NCBI GenBank assembly: GCA_017632855.1
Contig: JAGBQM010000023.1
Span: 1 to 38,559, forward strand
Length of the DNA: 38,559 nucleotides
Direction of reading: 5' to 3'
From: Aeriscardovia sp.
Lineage (GTDB): Bacteria; Actinomycetota; Actinomycetes; Actinomycetales; Bifidobacteriaceae
The number at the start of each line of letters is the position of its first letter. The stretch's first letter is position 1. This document shows positions 1 through 8,714 of the stretch, in pieces. Under the pieces are notes generated by a model, which did not search any database, was not told the DNA's origin, and was given only the letters and a program-made list of their open reading frames with translations. The position numbers and the translations under genes are program-made.

Positions 1-2
1 AA

Positions 3-554
3 AATGCTGCAGATTATGCCTTCATAGAACATGCGCTTTACTGCCTTTCAAATATAGGATGTGCAGCCATCGTAGTCTTTCCGAGCGTACTGCACAGAGG
101 AAATGCAGAAAAGACTATAAGGGAATGGCTGGTCAAAAATAACTTTATAGATACCATTATCCAGCTTCCCTCCAATCTCTTTTTTGGAACCCAGATCGCC
201 ACTTCTATACTTGTGCTCAGGAAAAATAAGAAGGATGACACCATTCTTTTCATAAATGCAAAAGAGGAATTCAAGCACTATAAAAATCAAAATAAGTCGG
301 AGTCAGAAAATATCGATCACATTTTGGAGAGAGTACGCAAAAGAAATGATGTAAAAGGCAAGTCGCATTTAGCCGACTTTGCAGAGGTGGAAGCGAACGA
401 TTTCAATCTTTCAGCCCAGCTCTATATTGCAGAGGGCGATGTGAAGAATGGAATCGATATAGATGAATTAAATCGAGAAATAGAGGAGACCGTCAAAAAA
501 GAAGAGGAGCTTCGCAAAGCTATCAACTCCTTGATAAGAGGAGTAGAACTTTAA
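3..554 (+). CDS. hsdM: Type I restriction-modification methyltransferase subunit HsdM, C-terminal part (5' end outside window)
   Basis: The frame is open from the first bases and runs to TAA at 552-554, so about 183 C-terminal residues are visible. They read as the end of the class I N6-adenine methyltransferase fold of HsdM: a segment IVVFPSVLHRGNAEKTIREW, then FIDTIIQLPSNLFFGTQIATS and ILVLRKNKK, typical of the conserved region after the NPPF motif in this family. The catalytic motifs lie upstream and cannot be checked. HsdM supplies methylation in the M2S1 methyltransferase and R2M2S1 restriction complexes. The TAA overlaps the hsdS start by one base (TAATG), so translation of the two is probably coupled. 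No internal start is needed. Identification is firm from the sequence and from the following hsdS and hsdR. Confidence 0.93.
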   Translation, partial: NAADYAFIEHALYCLSNIGCAAIVVFPSVLHRGNAEKTIREWLVKNNFIDTIIQLPSNLFFGTQIATSILVLRKNKKDDTILFINAKEEFKHYKNQNKSESENIDHILERVRKRNDVKGKSHLADFAEVEANDFNLSAQLYIAEGDVKNGIDIDELNREIEETVKKEEELRKAINSLIRGVEL

Positions 555-1735
555 TGGGAAGTATCAAGAGTTTTTTGTTTGCAGACGCCTTATCCGTAAA
601 ATTTAATATAAAGTCGCTTGAAGAAATATTTGATTGCAAGAACGGCTACACGCCAAGTACCAAAAATAGTCAATATTGGGCTGGCGGTACGCTTCCATGG
701 TTTACGCTTAAGGATATCCGCGCTAACGGAAGAATTTTGTCCGATTCCTTACGCCATATAACTCCAGAGGCTGTTAAGGGCAGCCTATTCCAAAAGAATT
801 CGATAATTTTATCTACTACAGCCACTATAGGGGAACATGCGCTGATCACCTCCGACTTTTTATGCAATCAGCGATTTACAGTTTTCACGGTAAAAAGTCA
901 ATATAGAGATAGCTTCCTTCCTAAATTTATTTACTACTACTTTTACAGAGTAGATGAATGGTGTAAAAAGCATGTAAATATTAGCGGATTTGCTTCTGTA
1001 CAAATGAATTTGCTAAAAAATTTAGATTTTCCACTCCCGCCTTTAGAGGTACAACAGGAAATTGTAGATTTTCTTGATACTATGTCCGAGCTTGAGGCCG
1101 AGCTTGAGGAACGCAAAAAGCAATACGAGATCTACAGAAGTAAATTATTGCACAATCCAAAATGTGCAAAAGTTACACTGAATGAAATTTGTGATATAGC
1201 CAAAGGCCGCCAATTAAACAGGGAAGTTATGTCTTCTATGCGGAGTAATGAGTATCCTTATCCTGTATTTAATGGAGGCAAAACCGAATCCGGATATTGG
1301 AAGGATTATAACTTTGATAAAAATAAGATAACTATAAGTGAAGGAGGAGCTTCTGCGGGCTTTGTAAATTATCCATCATCTCCATTTTGGGCTGGCGGAC
1401 ATTGTTTTGTTATCACAAATTGCGATCTTAGTAGGGCGAATTATAAATATCTGTTCTACTTCCTTAAAGAGGAGCAACCTTATCTTCAGTCCCTTAAGAG
1501 GGGCGCTGGAATCCCTAATCTTCATAAAAAGGAAATTTATGAATTAGATATTCCCCTTCCTCCTCTTCCTGTGCAGGAAAGAGTTGTAAGTATTTTAGAT
1601 TCATTGACATCTTTTACAGAATCTTTGGCAGAAGGCCTTCCTGCAGAAATCTGCCTCCGTCAAAGACAGTGTGAATATTACAGGAATGCAATCTTTAACG
1701 TCCTCTTACAACAAGAGACTTTAAAAAAGGAGTAA
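554..1735 (+). CDS. hsdS: Type I restriction-modification specificity subunit HsdS
   Basis: This 393-residue protein has the two-half layout of HsdS. Target-recognition domain 1 (about residues 15-165) ends in a conserved helix starting PPLEVQQEIVDFLDTMSELE. Target-recognition domain 2 (about 205-340) ends in a second helix starting LPPLPVQERVVSILDSLTSF. In known HsdS proteins these paired helices form the coiled coil that sets the spacing between the two half-sites, and the two domains read the DNA. The half-sites cannot be predicted by eye. The ATG overlaps the hsdM stop by one base. Length is normal for the family and there is no break. It directs both methylation and cleavage by the neighbouring subunits. 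Confidence 0.95.
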   Translation: MGSIKSFLFADALSVKFNIKSLEEIFDCKNGYTPSTKNSQYWAGGTLPWFTLKDIRANGRILSDSLRHITPEAVKGSLFQKNSIILSTTATIGEHALITSDFLCNQRFTVFTVKSQYRDSFLPKFIYYYFYRVDEWCKKHVNISGFASVQMNLLKNLDFPLPPLEVQQEIVDFLDTMSELEAELEERKKQYEIYRSKLLHNPKCAKVTLNEICDIAKGRQLNREVMSSMRSNEYPYPVFNGGKTESGYWKDYNFDKNKITISEGGASAGFVNYPSSPFWAGGHCFVITNCDLSRANYKYLFYFLKEEQPYLQSLKRGAGIPNLHKKEIYELDIPLPPLPVQERVVSILDSLTSFTESLAEGLPAEICLRQRQCEYYRNAIFNVLLQQETLKKE

Positions 1736-1742
1736 AAGGCAA

Positions 1743-4682
1743 ATGGGGACTGTAAACATAATAAGCGAGGGAGATAATTCCACTGTCATATGCCATAAGT
1801 CGCAAATAGGGAGGCATGGCTATTTCAAGGACAATTCTGAGCTTGAACTAGAAAAAAGCTTTATAGACGAGCTGCGTAGCTTGGGCTATAAGTACATAAA
1901 AATTTCAAACGAAAAAGACCTTAAATCCAATGCGAGAAAACAACTGGAGAAGCTCAACTCATATGAATTTTCCGATTCTGAATGGGAAAACTTTTATAAG
2001 GATCACTTGTCACCCAAGAGCCTATATGAAGGCACGAAGGTCATTCAGGAGAACAGCACTATAGATTTTAGAGACGATTCAGGCGTGCTACACAACATAA
2101 AACTTATAGACAAGCCCAACCTCCCCAAAAATTCCTGTCAGGTAATCGAGCAGTTTAGGGATAAAGGAGGGAAAAATAGATATGACGTCACAATTCTCGT
2201 AAATGGCCTTCCTCTCGTTCAAATAGAACTGAAAAAAGCCGGCGTCAATCTCCAAGAAGCTTATAACCAAACAGGGCGCTATAAAAAGGAGTCTTTTGGA
2301 GGACTTTATAATTTCATTCAGCTTTTCGTTATCAGCAATGAAACTTATACGAAATATTACTCAAGCACTATAAAGGATAAGGCCTTTGAGTCTAAAAATA
2401 CGGGCGAAGGAATAAAACCCTATAAATTCGCTTCCTGCTGGGCAGATCAAAGTAACGAGCATATAGATGATCTTGCATCCTTTACGGAAACATTTTTTGC
2501 CAAGCACACACTCCTCTCCATCCTCACTCGCTATTGTGTTTTTACCTCCGGAGACAATGAAGACAGGGAACTTCTGGTCATGAGGCCTTATCAGATAACG
2601 GCTACCGAAAGGATTCTTTCAAAAATTAATTCAGCGCTTGAAAATGGGGGATTTGGAAAGGGAATGCCGGGCGGATACATCTGGCACACTACAGGCTCCG
2701 GAAAGACCCTCACTTCCTTTAAGGCTGCTACTCTCGCAGGACAGATGAGGGATTTGTACAAAGTGGTATTTGTGGTAGATAGGCAGGATCTCGATTATCA
2801 AACAATAACCGAATATAACAAGTACAAGGAAGGCAGCGTAGACTATAACGGAAATACGAAAACCTTAAAGAATCATCTTCTCGACACTGATGCAAATCAC
2901 AAATTGGTCGTCACCACAATTCAAAAACTGTCCAGGCTTTTAGGAGACAAGTGGAAATCAGATCTCGACAAGATAAGGAATAAGAATTTCGTCTTTATTT
3001 TCGATGAATGCCATAGAAGCCAAGCAGGTAAAATGCATGCCCAAATTGCCAGCAATTTTAAATCCTCGATTTTATTCGGATTCACTGGAACGCCCATTTT
3101 TAATTCTTCCAAAGAGGTAATTAACCTGGAAGGGAATATAGTTCAAGGCACGACCGAAGCAATTTTTGGAGATTGTCTTCACAGCTACACGATTAAGGAT
3201 GCGATAAATGATAAAAATGTTCTTCCTTTCTCCTACAGTTTTTGTGGAGATTCTTCAAAAAAGAATGCGGATTTAAACTCCCCTGCCAGAAGGGGAGCTG
3301 TAGTCGAATACGTACTGAAAAACTTCAGATCTAAAACGCATTATCCGGCCTTTAATTCCCTTTTTGCTACTGACAGTATTGCTTCGGCCAGGGGTTACTA
3401 TGAGGAATTTAAGAGGCAGCAGGAAGGCATAGATCCTAAAGAGAGGCTGAAGATCGCCCTCATCTATTCCATTTCCCCCAATAAAGAGGACGAATCAGAT
3501 GGAGAAGTTAGCGAGAATGATAGGGAATTTCTTCGCAGAGTCGTGAAGGAGGATTATAACAGCCTTTTTGGAGAAAACCGCGATCTCAAGTCTGCCGGCG
3601 ATGACATTCAAGAGTATTACAGAGATGTCTCGAAGAAAATGAGGGAAAAACAGCTAGATATGACCATAGTGGTCAATATGTTTTTAACTGGCTTTGATGC
3701 CAAACGCCTAAACACTTTTTGGGTGGACAAGGACTTGAAATCCTATAACCTTATACAGGCCTTTTCCAGAACCAATAGGATTTTTAATGAGAAAAAATGC
3801 AATGGAGTAATAGTGTCTTTCAGGGATATGGAAGACAAAATGAACGAAGCTTTTAAACTCTACGGGGATAACTCCAATGCCGTAAGGGACATCGTAATAC
3901 TCCGATCTTACAAAGAGCAGATGCAGGGCTACATAGACAAGGATGGCAAATGGCAGGAAGGCTACCTTGCAAGGTTAGAAGACTTTAGAAAAAAATACGC
4001 TCCAGGGAAGACTCCTATAGGAGAGAGCACCAAAAAACAGTTCATTTGCGACTGGAATGAGATTCTCAAAGAAAGAAATGTGCTATCAGAAGAGGAAGAA
4101 TTTAAGAAAGACGATCCTCTTGCTGTTGGCGAATGCCAGTCTTATATGAGCACATACCTTGAAATAAGGGATGAGTTTGAAAAAATTTCACAGGATGGCA
4201 AAACTCCAGAAGGCGTAGTATTTGAAATTGAGCTGCTAAGCCAAAGGGAAGTCAATGTCGACTACATTTTAAGCCTCATCGGAAAAGAAAAGATACCTCA
4301 AGAGGAACTTGAAAACTTTTTAATGAGCAATCTTGAATTTAGGAATAAGGCCCATCTTATAACTGAGTTTGCAAGCCATTGGAAACAGGGCGCGCAGGCG
4401 CCCTTCGATTCAGAAAATATACGGCGCATCTTTTATGACTACTGCAAGCAAAAGCAGGAAAAAAGGCTGGATGAAATAATAGGTGAGAATAATCTTAAAG
4501 AAGATAAAACAAAAAAACTTATGAAAAAGGCCCTCGAAGAGGGAGGGCTCAGTCGCACAGGAAAAGAATTTGATGCAATCTTTCCTGCAAAAAATATTTT
4601 CGACCCAGACACTGCAGAAGAAAAAGATAGAGTATATGAGGAATTAAAAAACTATATGGATGAGTTCATGATTCCAGCCTAG
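1743..4682 (+). CDS. hsdR: Type I restriction enzyme subunit HsdR (nuclease and DNA translocase)
   Basis: This 979-residue protein carries the expected HsdR domains. A PD-(D/E)XK-type nuclease lies around residues 140-170, with an Asp in NRYDVTILV and the E-x-K of QIELKK. A superfamily 2 translocase follows, with Walker A HTTGSGKT (about 313-320), the DECH box in FDECHRSQ (about 420), the GFTGTPI motif (about 445), and later helicase motifs around LTGFDAKRL and QAFSRTNRI. The long helical C-terminus (from about 700) is where this family contacts HsdM. Wording such as LVQIELKK resembles the EcoR124I-like (type IC) branch. The ATG lies 7 nt after hsdS, with an SD-like AAAGGAG overlapping the hsdS stop. 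The gene is complete, so this type I system is probably functional if upstream hsdM is intact. Confidence 0.96.
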   Translation: MGTVNIISEGDNSTVICHKSQIGRHGYFKDNSELELEKSFIDELRSLGYKYIKISNEKDLKSNARKQLEKLNSYEFSDSEWENFYKDHLSPKSLYEGTKVIQENSTIDFRDDSGVLHNIKLIDKPNLPKNSCQVIEQFRDKGGKNRYDVTILVNGLPLVQIELKKAGVNLQEAYNQTGRYKKESFGGLYNFIQLFVISNETYTKYYSSTIKDKAFESKNTGEGIKPYKFASCWADQSNEHIDDLASFTETFFAKHTLLSILTRYCVFTSGDNEDRELLVMRPYQITATERILSKINSALENGGFGKGMPGGYIWHTTGSGKTLTSFKAATLAGQMRDLYKVVFVVDRQDLDYQTITEYNKYKEGSVDYNGNTKTLKNHLLDTDANHKLVVTTIQKLSRLLGDKWKSDLDKIRNKNFVFIFDECHRSQAGKMHAQIASNFKSSILFGFTGTPIFNSSKEVINLEGNIVQGTTEAIFGDCLHSYTIKDAINDKNVLPFSYSFCGDSSKKNADLNSPARRGAVVEYVLKNFRSKTHYPAFNSLFATDSIASARGYYEEFKRQQEGIDPKERLKIALIYSISPNKEDESDGEVSENDREFLRRVVKEDYNSLFGENRDLKSAGDDIQEYYRDVSKKMREKQLDMTIVVNMFLTGFDAKRLNTFWVDKDLKSYNLIQAFSRTNRIFNEKKCNGVIVSFRDMEDKMNEAFKLYGDNSNAVRDIVILRSYKEQMQGYIDKDGKWQEGYLARLEDFRKKYAPGKTPIGESTKKQFICDWNEILKERNVLSEEEEFKKDDPLAVGECQSYMSTYLEIRDEFEKISQDGKTPEGVVFEIELLSQREVNVDYILSLIGKEKIPQEELENFLMSNLEFRNKAHLITEFASHWKQGAQAPFDSENIRRIFYDYCKQKQEKRLDEIIGENNLKEDKTKKLMKKALEEGGLSRTGKEFDAIFPAKNIFDPDTAEEKDRVYEELKNYMDEFMIPA

Positions 4683-4710
4683 GTTTAAAGTCCTAATTTT
4701 AGGGAAACTC

Positions 4711-4737
4711 ATTGCCGGAATTACGGCAATAAGCTTT
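4711..4737 (+). terminator. Hairpin after hsdR, probable intrinsic terminator
   Basis: ATTGCCG (4711-4717) and CGGCAAT (4724-4730) form a perfect 7-bp stem with a 6-nt loop, followed by AAGCTTTTA. The T-run is short, so termination may be partial. It separates the type I operon from the next methyltransferase gene, which starts 12 nt beyond it. Confidence 0.5.
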
Positions 4738-4749
4738 TATATTTGATAC

Positions 4750-5607
4750 GTGACTGAAAACTTTCCTGCAAGCGCTGAAACAGTAAGGATAACCCCATGC
4801 GTAAAGTGGGCCGGAGGAAAAGGCCAAATACTGGGAGAAATAGAAAGGAGGATGCCAAAAGATTTTAAAAATTATTTCGAGCCTTTTATAGGCGGAGGGA
4901 GCGTGCTTTTCTTTTTACGGCCCTTTTCGGCTTTTATAAATGACGCCAACCCCCAGCTTGTCAATTTGTACAGGCAGATTCAAAGCGATCCCGAAAAAGT
5001 GATATCAGCTGTGAACGCCTTGGATAAAGAAGGATGCAACCTGGACTTCTACCTTAAAAACCGGGAAGAGTACAACCGGAGGATAACCGAAAACATTCTC
5101 GACTGCGCTACGGCTTCCCTTTTCATATGGTTAAACAAGCACTGCTTCAACGGGCTTTACAGGGTGAACGGCAAAGGCCTTTTCAATGTTCCTTATAACA
5201 ACAGGTCGGCAGGCAGCTCCATTGATGAAGAAAACATAAGGGCCATGGGAAAGTATCTGAAAAAGGTGGATATAGCCTGCATGGATTTTGAAGAAGCGGT
5301 GAAAAATGCAAGACAGGGCGACTTCGTTTATTGTGACAGCCCTTACCTTCCCGAAAGTCCCACGGCGAATTTCGCTTCCTATGCCAAAGGGGGCTTCTCC
5401 TCAGAAGATCACAGAAGGCTCTCCAAGGTTTTTAAAGAACTTGACGGCAAAGGCGTAAAAGTAATGCTTTCGAATAACGACGTAGAGGATGTCTATAAAC
5501 TCTATAACGGGTACAGAATTGAAAGCTTTGAAGTAAGGAGAATGATTAACAGGGAAGGAAATAAAAGGCGGGGCAGGGAAGTAATTGTGACCAATTACGA
5601 CTATTAA
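4750..5607 (+). CDS. DpnM/Dam-family (D12 class) N6-adenine DNA methyltransferase, predicted GATC-specific
   Basis: This 285-residue protein aligns along its length with the DpnM/Dam family: KWAGGKGQIL near the N-terminus, the SAM-binding motif FEPFIGGGSVLFF (about residue 43), HCFNGLYRVNGKGLFNVPY in the middle, and a C-terminal EVIVTNYDY. The catalytic tetrapeptide is DSPY (about residue 195, in FVYCDSPYLP) rather than the family's DPPY. The catalytic Asp and the PY are kept, so activity is possible but unproven. The only reasonable start is GTG at 4750, since no ATG lies near the conserved N-terminus, and no good SD is visible. Next to a DpnII-like nuclease gene, the inferred target is GATC. 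It probably protects, or once protected, the chromosome from that nuclease. Confidence 0.9.
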   Translation: MTENFPASAETVRITPCVKWAGGKGQILGEIERRMPKDFKNYFEPFIGGGSVLFFLRPFSAFINDANPQLVNLYRQIQSDPEKVISAVNALDKEGCNLDFYLKNREEYNRRITENILDCATASLFIWLNKHCFNGLYRVNGKGLFNVPYNNRSAGSSIDEENIRAMGKYLKKVDIACMDFEEAVKNARQGDFVYCDSPYLPESPTANFASYAKGGFSSEDHRRLSKVFKELDGKGVKVMLSNNDVEDVYKLYNGYRIESFEVRRMINREGNKRRGREVIVTNYDY

Positions 5608-5629
5608 AAAGCCTATTTATCATTGGCGT

Positions 5630-6489
5630 ATGATTCATATGCCAAAAGAACCCTTTAATGAATGGTTTAGGGGTTTTAAATCTTCCATCAATCGCTACGG
5701 CTTTTATACGGATTTTAAAAAAGTCTACGACAATGCCGACAAATACAAAATTGAAATCGGTATGCTAAACAGCCTGGTCGGTTCCAAAAATATCAAACAG
5801 GAATTCCTAAATCTAATCCGCGAGTATCCTAAGTGCCTTGAAGCCGTGCCTTTGCTTTTAGCTGTAAGAAGCCAAGAAATATACTGCCGGGAGTATGGCA
5901 AAGGCGTTCTATATGACTTTTCCAATATGAATAGTGAGACGGATTACGCATGCTTTATGAAGAATACCGGATTATTTGATCTGCTTTCCCAACATACAGA
6001 GGCAATTTATGGGACTATGTAACGGGAATTGAAGTGGGATTGGATTCTAATGCCAGGAAAAACAGGGGAGGCGACCGGATGGAAAGCCTGGTGGAAAATT
6101 TTATAAAGTCGTCCGGGTTTATAAAAAATAAAACTTACTTTAAGGAAATATACAGTTTGGAAATTGAAAAACTTTTTAATTTAGATTTGACTCCGTTATC
6201 TAAGATTTCTGCAAAGAGATGGGATTTTGTTATTAAAACAGAGAAAATTGCCTATCTGATAGAGACAAATTTTTATTCTTCCTCAGGTTCCAAACTTAAC
6301 GAAATTGCAAGAAGCTATATTGGAATTGCAAAACGGGCAGAAGAGATAAAGGGAATAAAGTTTATGCGGATAACAGATGGTTGGGGGTGGAGAAAAGCAA
6401 AGAAAAACCTGCAGGAAGCCTATATTGAGATTCCTTATCTCTTCGATATAGCGGATATGGAAGAAGGCCTCTTTAAAACCCTAGTTTAA
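5630..6489 (+). pseudogene. DpnII-like type II restriction endonuclease (GATC), broken by a single-base frameshift
   Basis: Two abutting reading frames together match R.DpnII over its whole length. Frame 1 (5630-6022) carries NEWF, YTDFKKVYDNA, NSLVGSKNIKQEFL and the end FDLLSQHTE, then runs into a TAA. Frame 2 (coding from about 6001, with the first Met-like start at 6034) carries WDYVTGIEVGLDSNARKNR, then RWDFVIK and LIETNFYSSSGSK, which hold the likely catalytic Asp and E-x-N residues, and ends at 6489. Adding one base at the GG of 6001-6002 (GAG GGC AAT) joins the frames into about 286 residues, against 288 for DpnII as I recall it, with no gap in the alignment. No slippery heptamer is present. 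As read, the nuclease is inactive, and the methyltransferase upstream is intact. A sequencing error in a G run is a real alternative. Confidence 0.9.
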
Positions 6490-6647
6490 GGCCTTTGACG
6501 TTTTTTCCTTTTGGGGTAGAAAATCGTTAGGCGCGGAATTAAGGAGCCTCCCCCTCCTGCAAAGGAATAGCGTCGCAGGAAGCGCAGAAGGATAGGCAGA
6601 GAACAAGGGTGGCGGATCTCATTTTTTGAGCGCAGGCCTTCAATGCA

Positions 6648-6704
6648 TTAAGGCGAAAACTTGTTTTGCCTTCACCTCCTTCGTTTTTCCTCTTTTCGCC
6701 TTAA
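6648..6704. repeat. Perfect 12-bp inverted repeat with 33-nt spacer
   Basis: TTAAGGCGAAAA (6648-6659) and TTTTCGCCTTAA (6693-6704) are exact reverse complements. The left arm can also pair with the nearby GTTTTGCC (6663-6670), giving a smaller competing hairpin. This could be a terminator-type structure, a regulatory leader or a scar of an inserted element. There is no T-run after the right arm, so a simple intrinsic terminator on the plus strand is less likely. Confidence 0.6.
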
Positions 6705-6875
6705 GCGAGCTTTAATCGGAAGGATCTTTGGGGTTGAATTTTTGCATGCCTGTTTGGCGCAGGAAAAGTTACAGGCTTTTCCACAGGGCATTTTGAAACC
6801 CCTTACGCTTTTTGGAGCCTCAAAAATAAATTTGATTCTCAAGGGGGGATGCAATTTTTTGCGCAGTTTTAGAGT

Positions 6876-6905
6876 GTCAAATTCAAACAGGACTCATGGT
6901 AGTAT
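6876..6905 (+). promoter_or_regulatory. Possible promoter for a leaderless transcript of the next gene
   Basis: TAGTAT (6900-6905) fits the actinobacterial -10 pattern TANNNT and lies exactly 7 nt before the GTG at 6913, with GTCAAA 18 nt upstream as a weak -35. Transcription would begin at the start codon itself. No SD precedes this GTG, which supports a leaderless mRNA. Inference from spacing only. Confidence 0.35.
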
Positions 6906-6912
6906 AAAAGCC

Positions 6913-7584
6913 GTGAAAGAAGAGGGTATAACCGATGCCGACAAGCTCAATGCCGTGCTTGCCACTAAGGACGGAGCCATACAGGTCCTGACCGTGCTTT
7001 CGGAAGCCAGCCGCTATATAGACAATCTAAAGGCACAGATCCGGAATGAAAAGCTGAAGATAGAGGGATGGGCGGAGCATAAAAAAGCAGTGGCGGGAAT
7101 TTACATGGGGTGCGGGATAGCGTCAGGAGTGCTGGGAATCATCACGGGCTACTACGTTGGCATGGCCTGCCTCTTCTTTATCGCCCTTGCAGTAGTGTTT
7201 ATCATCCTTATGAGCAGGAGCGCTTACAAACTGTCTTTAAAGGATTACTACAATCGTGAAGCAATAGACGAAATAAAGAAAGAAGAGGCGCAGCTGGAGC
7301 CTGTGGAACAAAACGTGGATCCCGTTTTGGATCTCCTCCCGGAGGGATACTCTTCCACTGCCGCCCTCGAATACATGCTTAAGATGATTCGAATGGGAAG
7401 GGCCGAAAATTTCGTCCAGGCCACAAAATGCTGGGACGAAGAAAGCTACAGAAGAAAGACCGAAGCAATGCAACGGGCCCAGCTTCAGTCACAGCTGAGA
7501 ACTGAAAAGGCTGCAAAAGACATTCGGGATCTTGAAGCGCTCCTCTTGGTAAACGATTTATACCGCGATCTCAAGTACAGGTAA
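6913..7584 (+). CDS. Hypothetical protein with two membrane segments and a C-terminal helical region
   Basis: I do not recognise this 223-residue protein. Its N-terminus (about 1-60) is helical and charged, with EGITDADKLNAVLATKDGA and a stretch ending EGWAEHKKA. Two adjacent hydrophobic segments follow (about residues 62-80 and 82-100; GIASGVLGIITGYYVG and ACLFFIALAVVFIILM). A cytoplasmic-looking part then carries GYSSTAALEYMLKMIRMGRA and FVQATKCWDEESYRRKTEAM, and a helical tail ends at 7584. Start GTG 6913 is chosen because upstream sequence does not look coding, no ATG follows before the membrane segments, and a -10-like box sits 7 nt upstream. The next gene starts 30 nt downstream on the same strand and is also a membrane protein, so they may form one operon. 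Confidence 0.75.
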   Translation: MKEEGITDADKLNAVLATKDGAIQVLTVLSEASRYIDNLKAQIRNEKLKIEGWAEHKKAVAGIYMGCGIASGVLGIITGYYVGMACLFFIALAVVFIILMSRSAYKLSLKDYYNREAIDEIKKEEAQLEPVEQNVDPVLDLLPEGYSSTAALEYMLKMIRMGRAENFVQATKCWDEESYRRKTEAMQRAQLQSQLRTEKAAKDIRDLEALLLVNDLYRDLKYR

Positions 7585-7614
7585 ATTGGAAGCCTGAAGA
7601 AGGACGAAATAAAA

Positions 7615-8433
7615 ATGCAATGTCCAAAGTGCCATGCGGATATAGGCGAGGGAAGCAACTTTTGCCCGAAGTGCGGATGCGATCTGAAAGCCGAAAAGAA
7701 AGAAAAGGAGAGTAAAGCAGCCCCCGAAGATGAAAAGGACCGAAATGGCGACAATGAAAAAACCGACCGGAACGGGACTGAAGCGGGATCTTCCCTAGCA
7801 CTCTCTCCCCTTACCTCCTCATCCGGCGGGAAAGCGGGAAACGCGGGGGAAGATGCCGCAAAGCCTAAGGGGAGCATAGCGGGAACCTATATAGCGGGCA
7901 TGGTCGTAATTATAATAATATGCATCATCGCTCTGGTTTTAGGGATTGTAACCACTGTAAGCAATGCTCAGATGGCCCAAGCCGCTTCTCAGGCCGATCA
8001 AAGTTCTTCAGACTCCTCCTCTTCTTCGCAAGGCTCTTCGTCCTCTTCCTCTTCCCCCTCGGACGCCCAGACCTACCTTTCCGATGCCCAAAACTGCTCC
8101 AATGTAAACAGCTCCAACAGTCTGAATGAAACGAACGCCACCAATTCCTATGAATTTAGCGTAACGGGTACAGACGGCTGGGGCCCCATCATGACCTGCG
8201 TAGCCAAGGATCTTTATATGCCCCTTCCTGTGCAGGCCAAGATTAGAAATTTCATAAACGAGGATGTAAGCTCGCAAATCACCTCTTCTGCAACTTCCAC
8301 GCTCGAGTGGAAGCTGCAGGATGGATCCTCCATTTTTGCCACCTACACCGCACCTTTGAACGGAAACGGGGGCTGGGTCGTAAACTTCAACGACGTAGAA
8401 CCCTCCTCCGCCTCCTCTTCAAGCGCCCAGTAG
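7615..8433 (+). CDS. Membrane-anchored protein with N-terminal zinc ribbon and Ser-rich linker
   Basis: This 272-residue protein has four clear parts. An N-terminal zinc ribbon holds two Cys pairs (CPKCHADIGEGSNFCPKCGC). A charged, low-complexity linker covers about residues 25-85. One membrane segment follows at about 90-115 (AGMVVIIIICIIALVLGIV). Beyond it an outer Ser/Asn-rich stretch (about 120-165) leads to a C-terminal domain with VTGTDGWGPIMTCVAKDLY and a small beta-rich end. The ribbon would be cytoplasmic and the C-terminal domain outside. An SD-like AAGGAC lies 9 nt before the ATG. The same ribbon-plus-membrane design recurs in the gene at 9309. Related architectures occur in gut actinobacteria and firmicutes, but I cannot assign a function. 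The two genes may descend from a common ancestor at the ribbon end. Confidence 0.85.
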   Translation: MQCPKCHADIGEGSNFCPKCGCDLKAEKKEKESKAAPEDEKDRNGDNEKTDRNGTEAGSSLALSPLTSSSGGKAGNAGEDAAKPKGSIAGTYIAGMVVIIIICIIALVLGIVTTVSNAQMAQAASQADQSSSDSSSSSQGSSSSSSSPSDAQTYLSDAQNCSNVNSSNSLNETNATNSYEFSVTGTDGWGPIMTCVAKDLYMPLPVQAKIRNFINEDVSSQITSSATSTLEWKLQDGSSIFATYTAPLNGNGGWVVNFNDVEPSSASSSSAQ

Positions 8434-8474
8434 AAAGCGAATAAAGCGCAGAAAAATCGGATTAATAAAACACC

Positions 8475-8511
8475 CCGCTCTTTGCCTTCAGGGGGTTATG
8501 GCGAAGAGCGG
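8475..8511. terminator. Long stem-loop after the zinc-ribbon gene
   Basis: CCGCTCTTTGCC (8475-8486) pairs with GGCGAAGAGCGG (8500-8511) with one G-T wobble and a 13-nt loop. The plus strand lacks an immediate T-run. On the minus strand the stem is followed by GGTGTTTTATT. It probably limits read-through from one or both sides. Confidence 0.5.
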
Positions 8512-8714
8512 CATCGCTTTTGCGGAGAGAGATCCTTTCCGCTTTTGCAGGGGTGCGGATTCCATGAAAATAAAGTCCGCAGCTTCTTAGGAATGCTTGA
8601 ATAATCGGATATGCGCGCGTATGCGCTTCTTTTAATAAAGATCTCAGCAGCCGTGTCCTCGGGGCTTTGCAACCTTCTTTCCTTCTTCAAAAGGGTTTTA
8701 AAAAGAAGTTTGCC

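Larger units (their letters stand above)
6490..6912. other. Intergenic region after the DpnII-like locus, no convincing gene
   Basis: No reading frame here looks coding. The open frame that continues upstream of the next gene has no sensible start and a composition unlike a protein. The stretch contains a T-rich tract after 6490 and a large 12-bp inverted repeat (separate entry). It ends in a promoter-like sequence directly before the next gene. Confidence 0.5.

Noticed and set aside
5999-6022. Programmed -1 frameshifting in the DpnII-like gene
   Set aside because: No X-XXY-YYZ slippery heptamer or downstream pseudoknot is visible. A missing G explains the break simply.
6661-6912. N-terminal extension of the gene at 6913
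   Set aside because: The extra 84 codons are Phe/Leu/Arg-rich without a start or SD and overlap the inverted repeat. GTG 6913 is the better start.
8496-8690. Minus-strand frame of 64 codons between the zinc-ribbon genes
   Set aside because: TTG start, no SD, overlaps a strong hairpin, and no protein-like pattern beyond chance.
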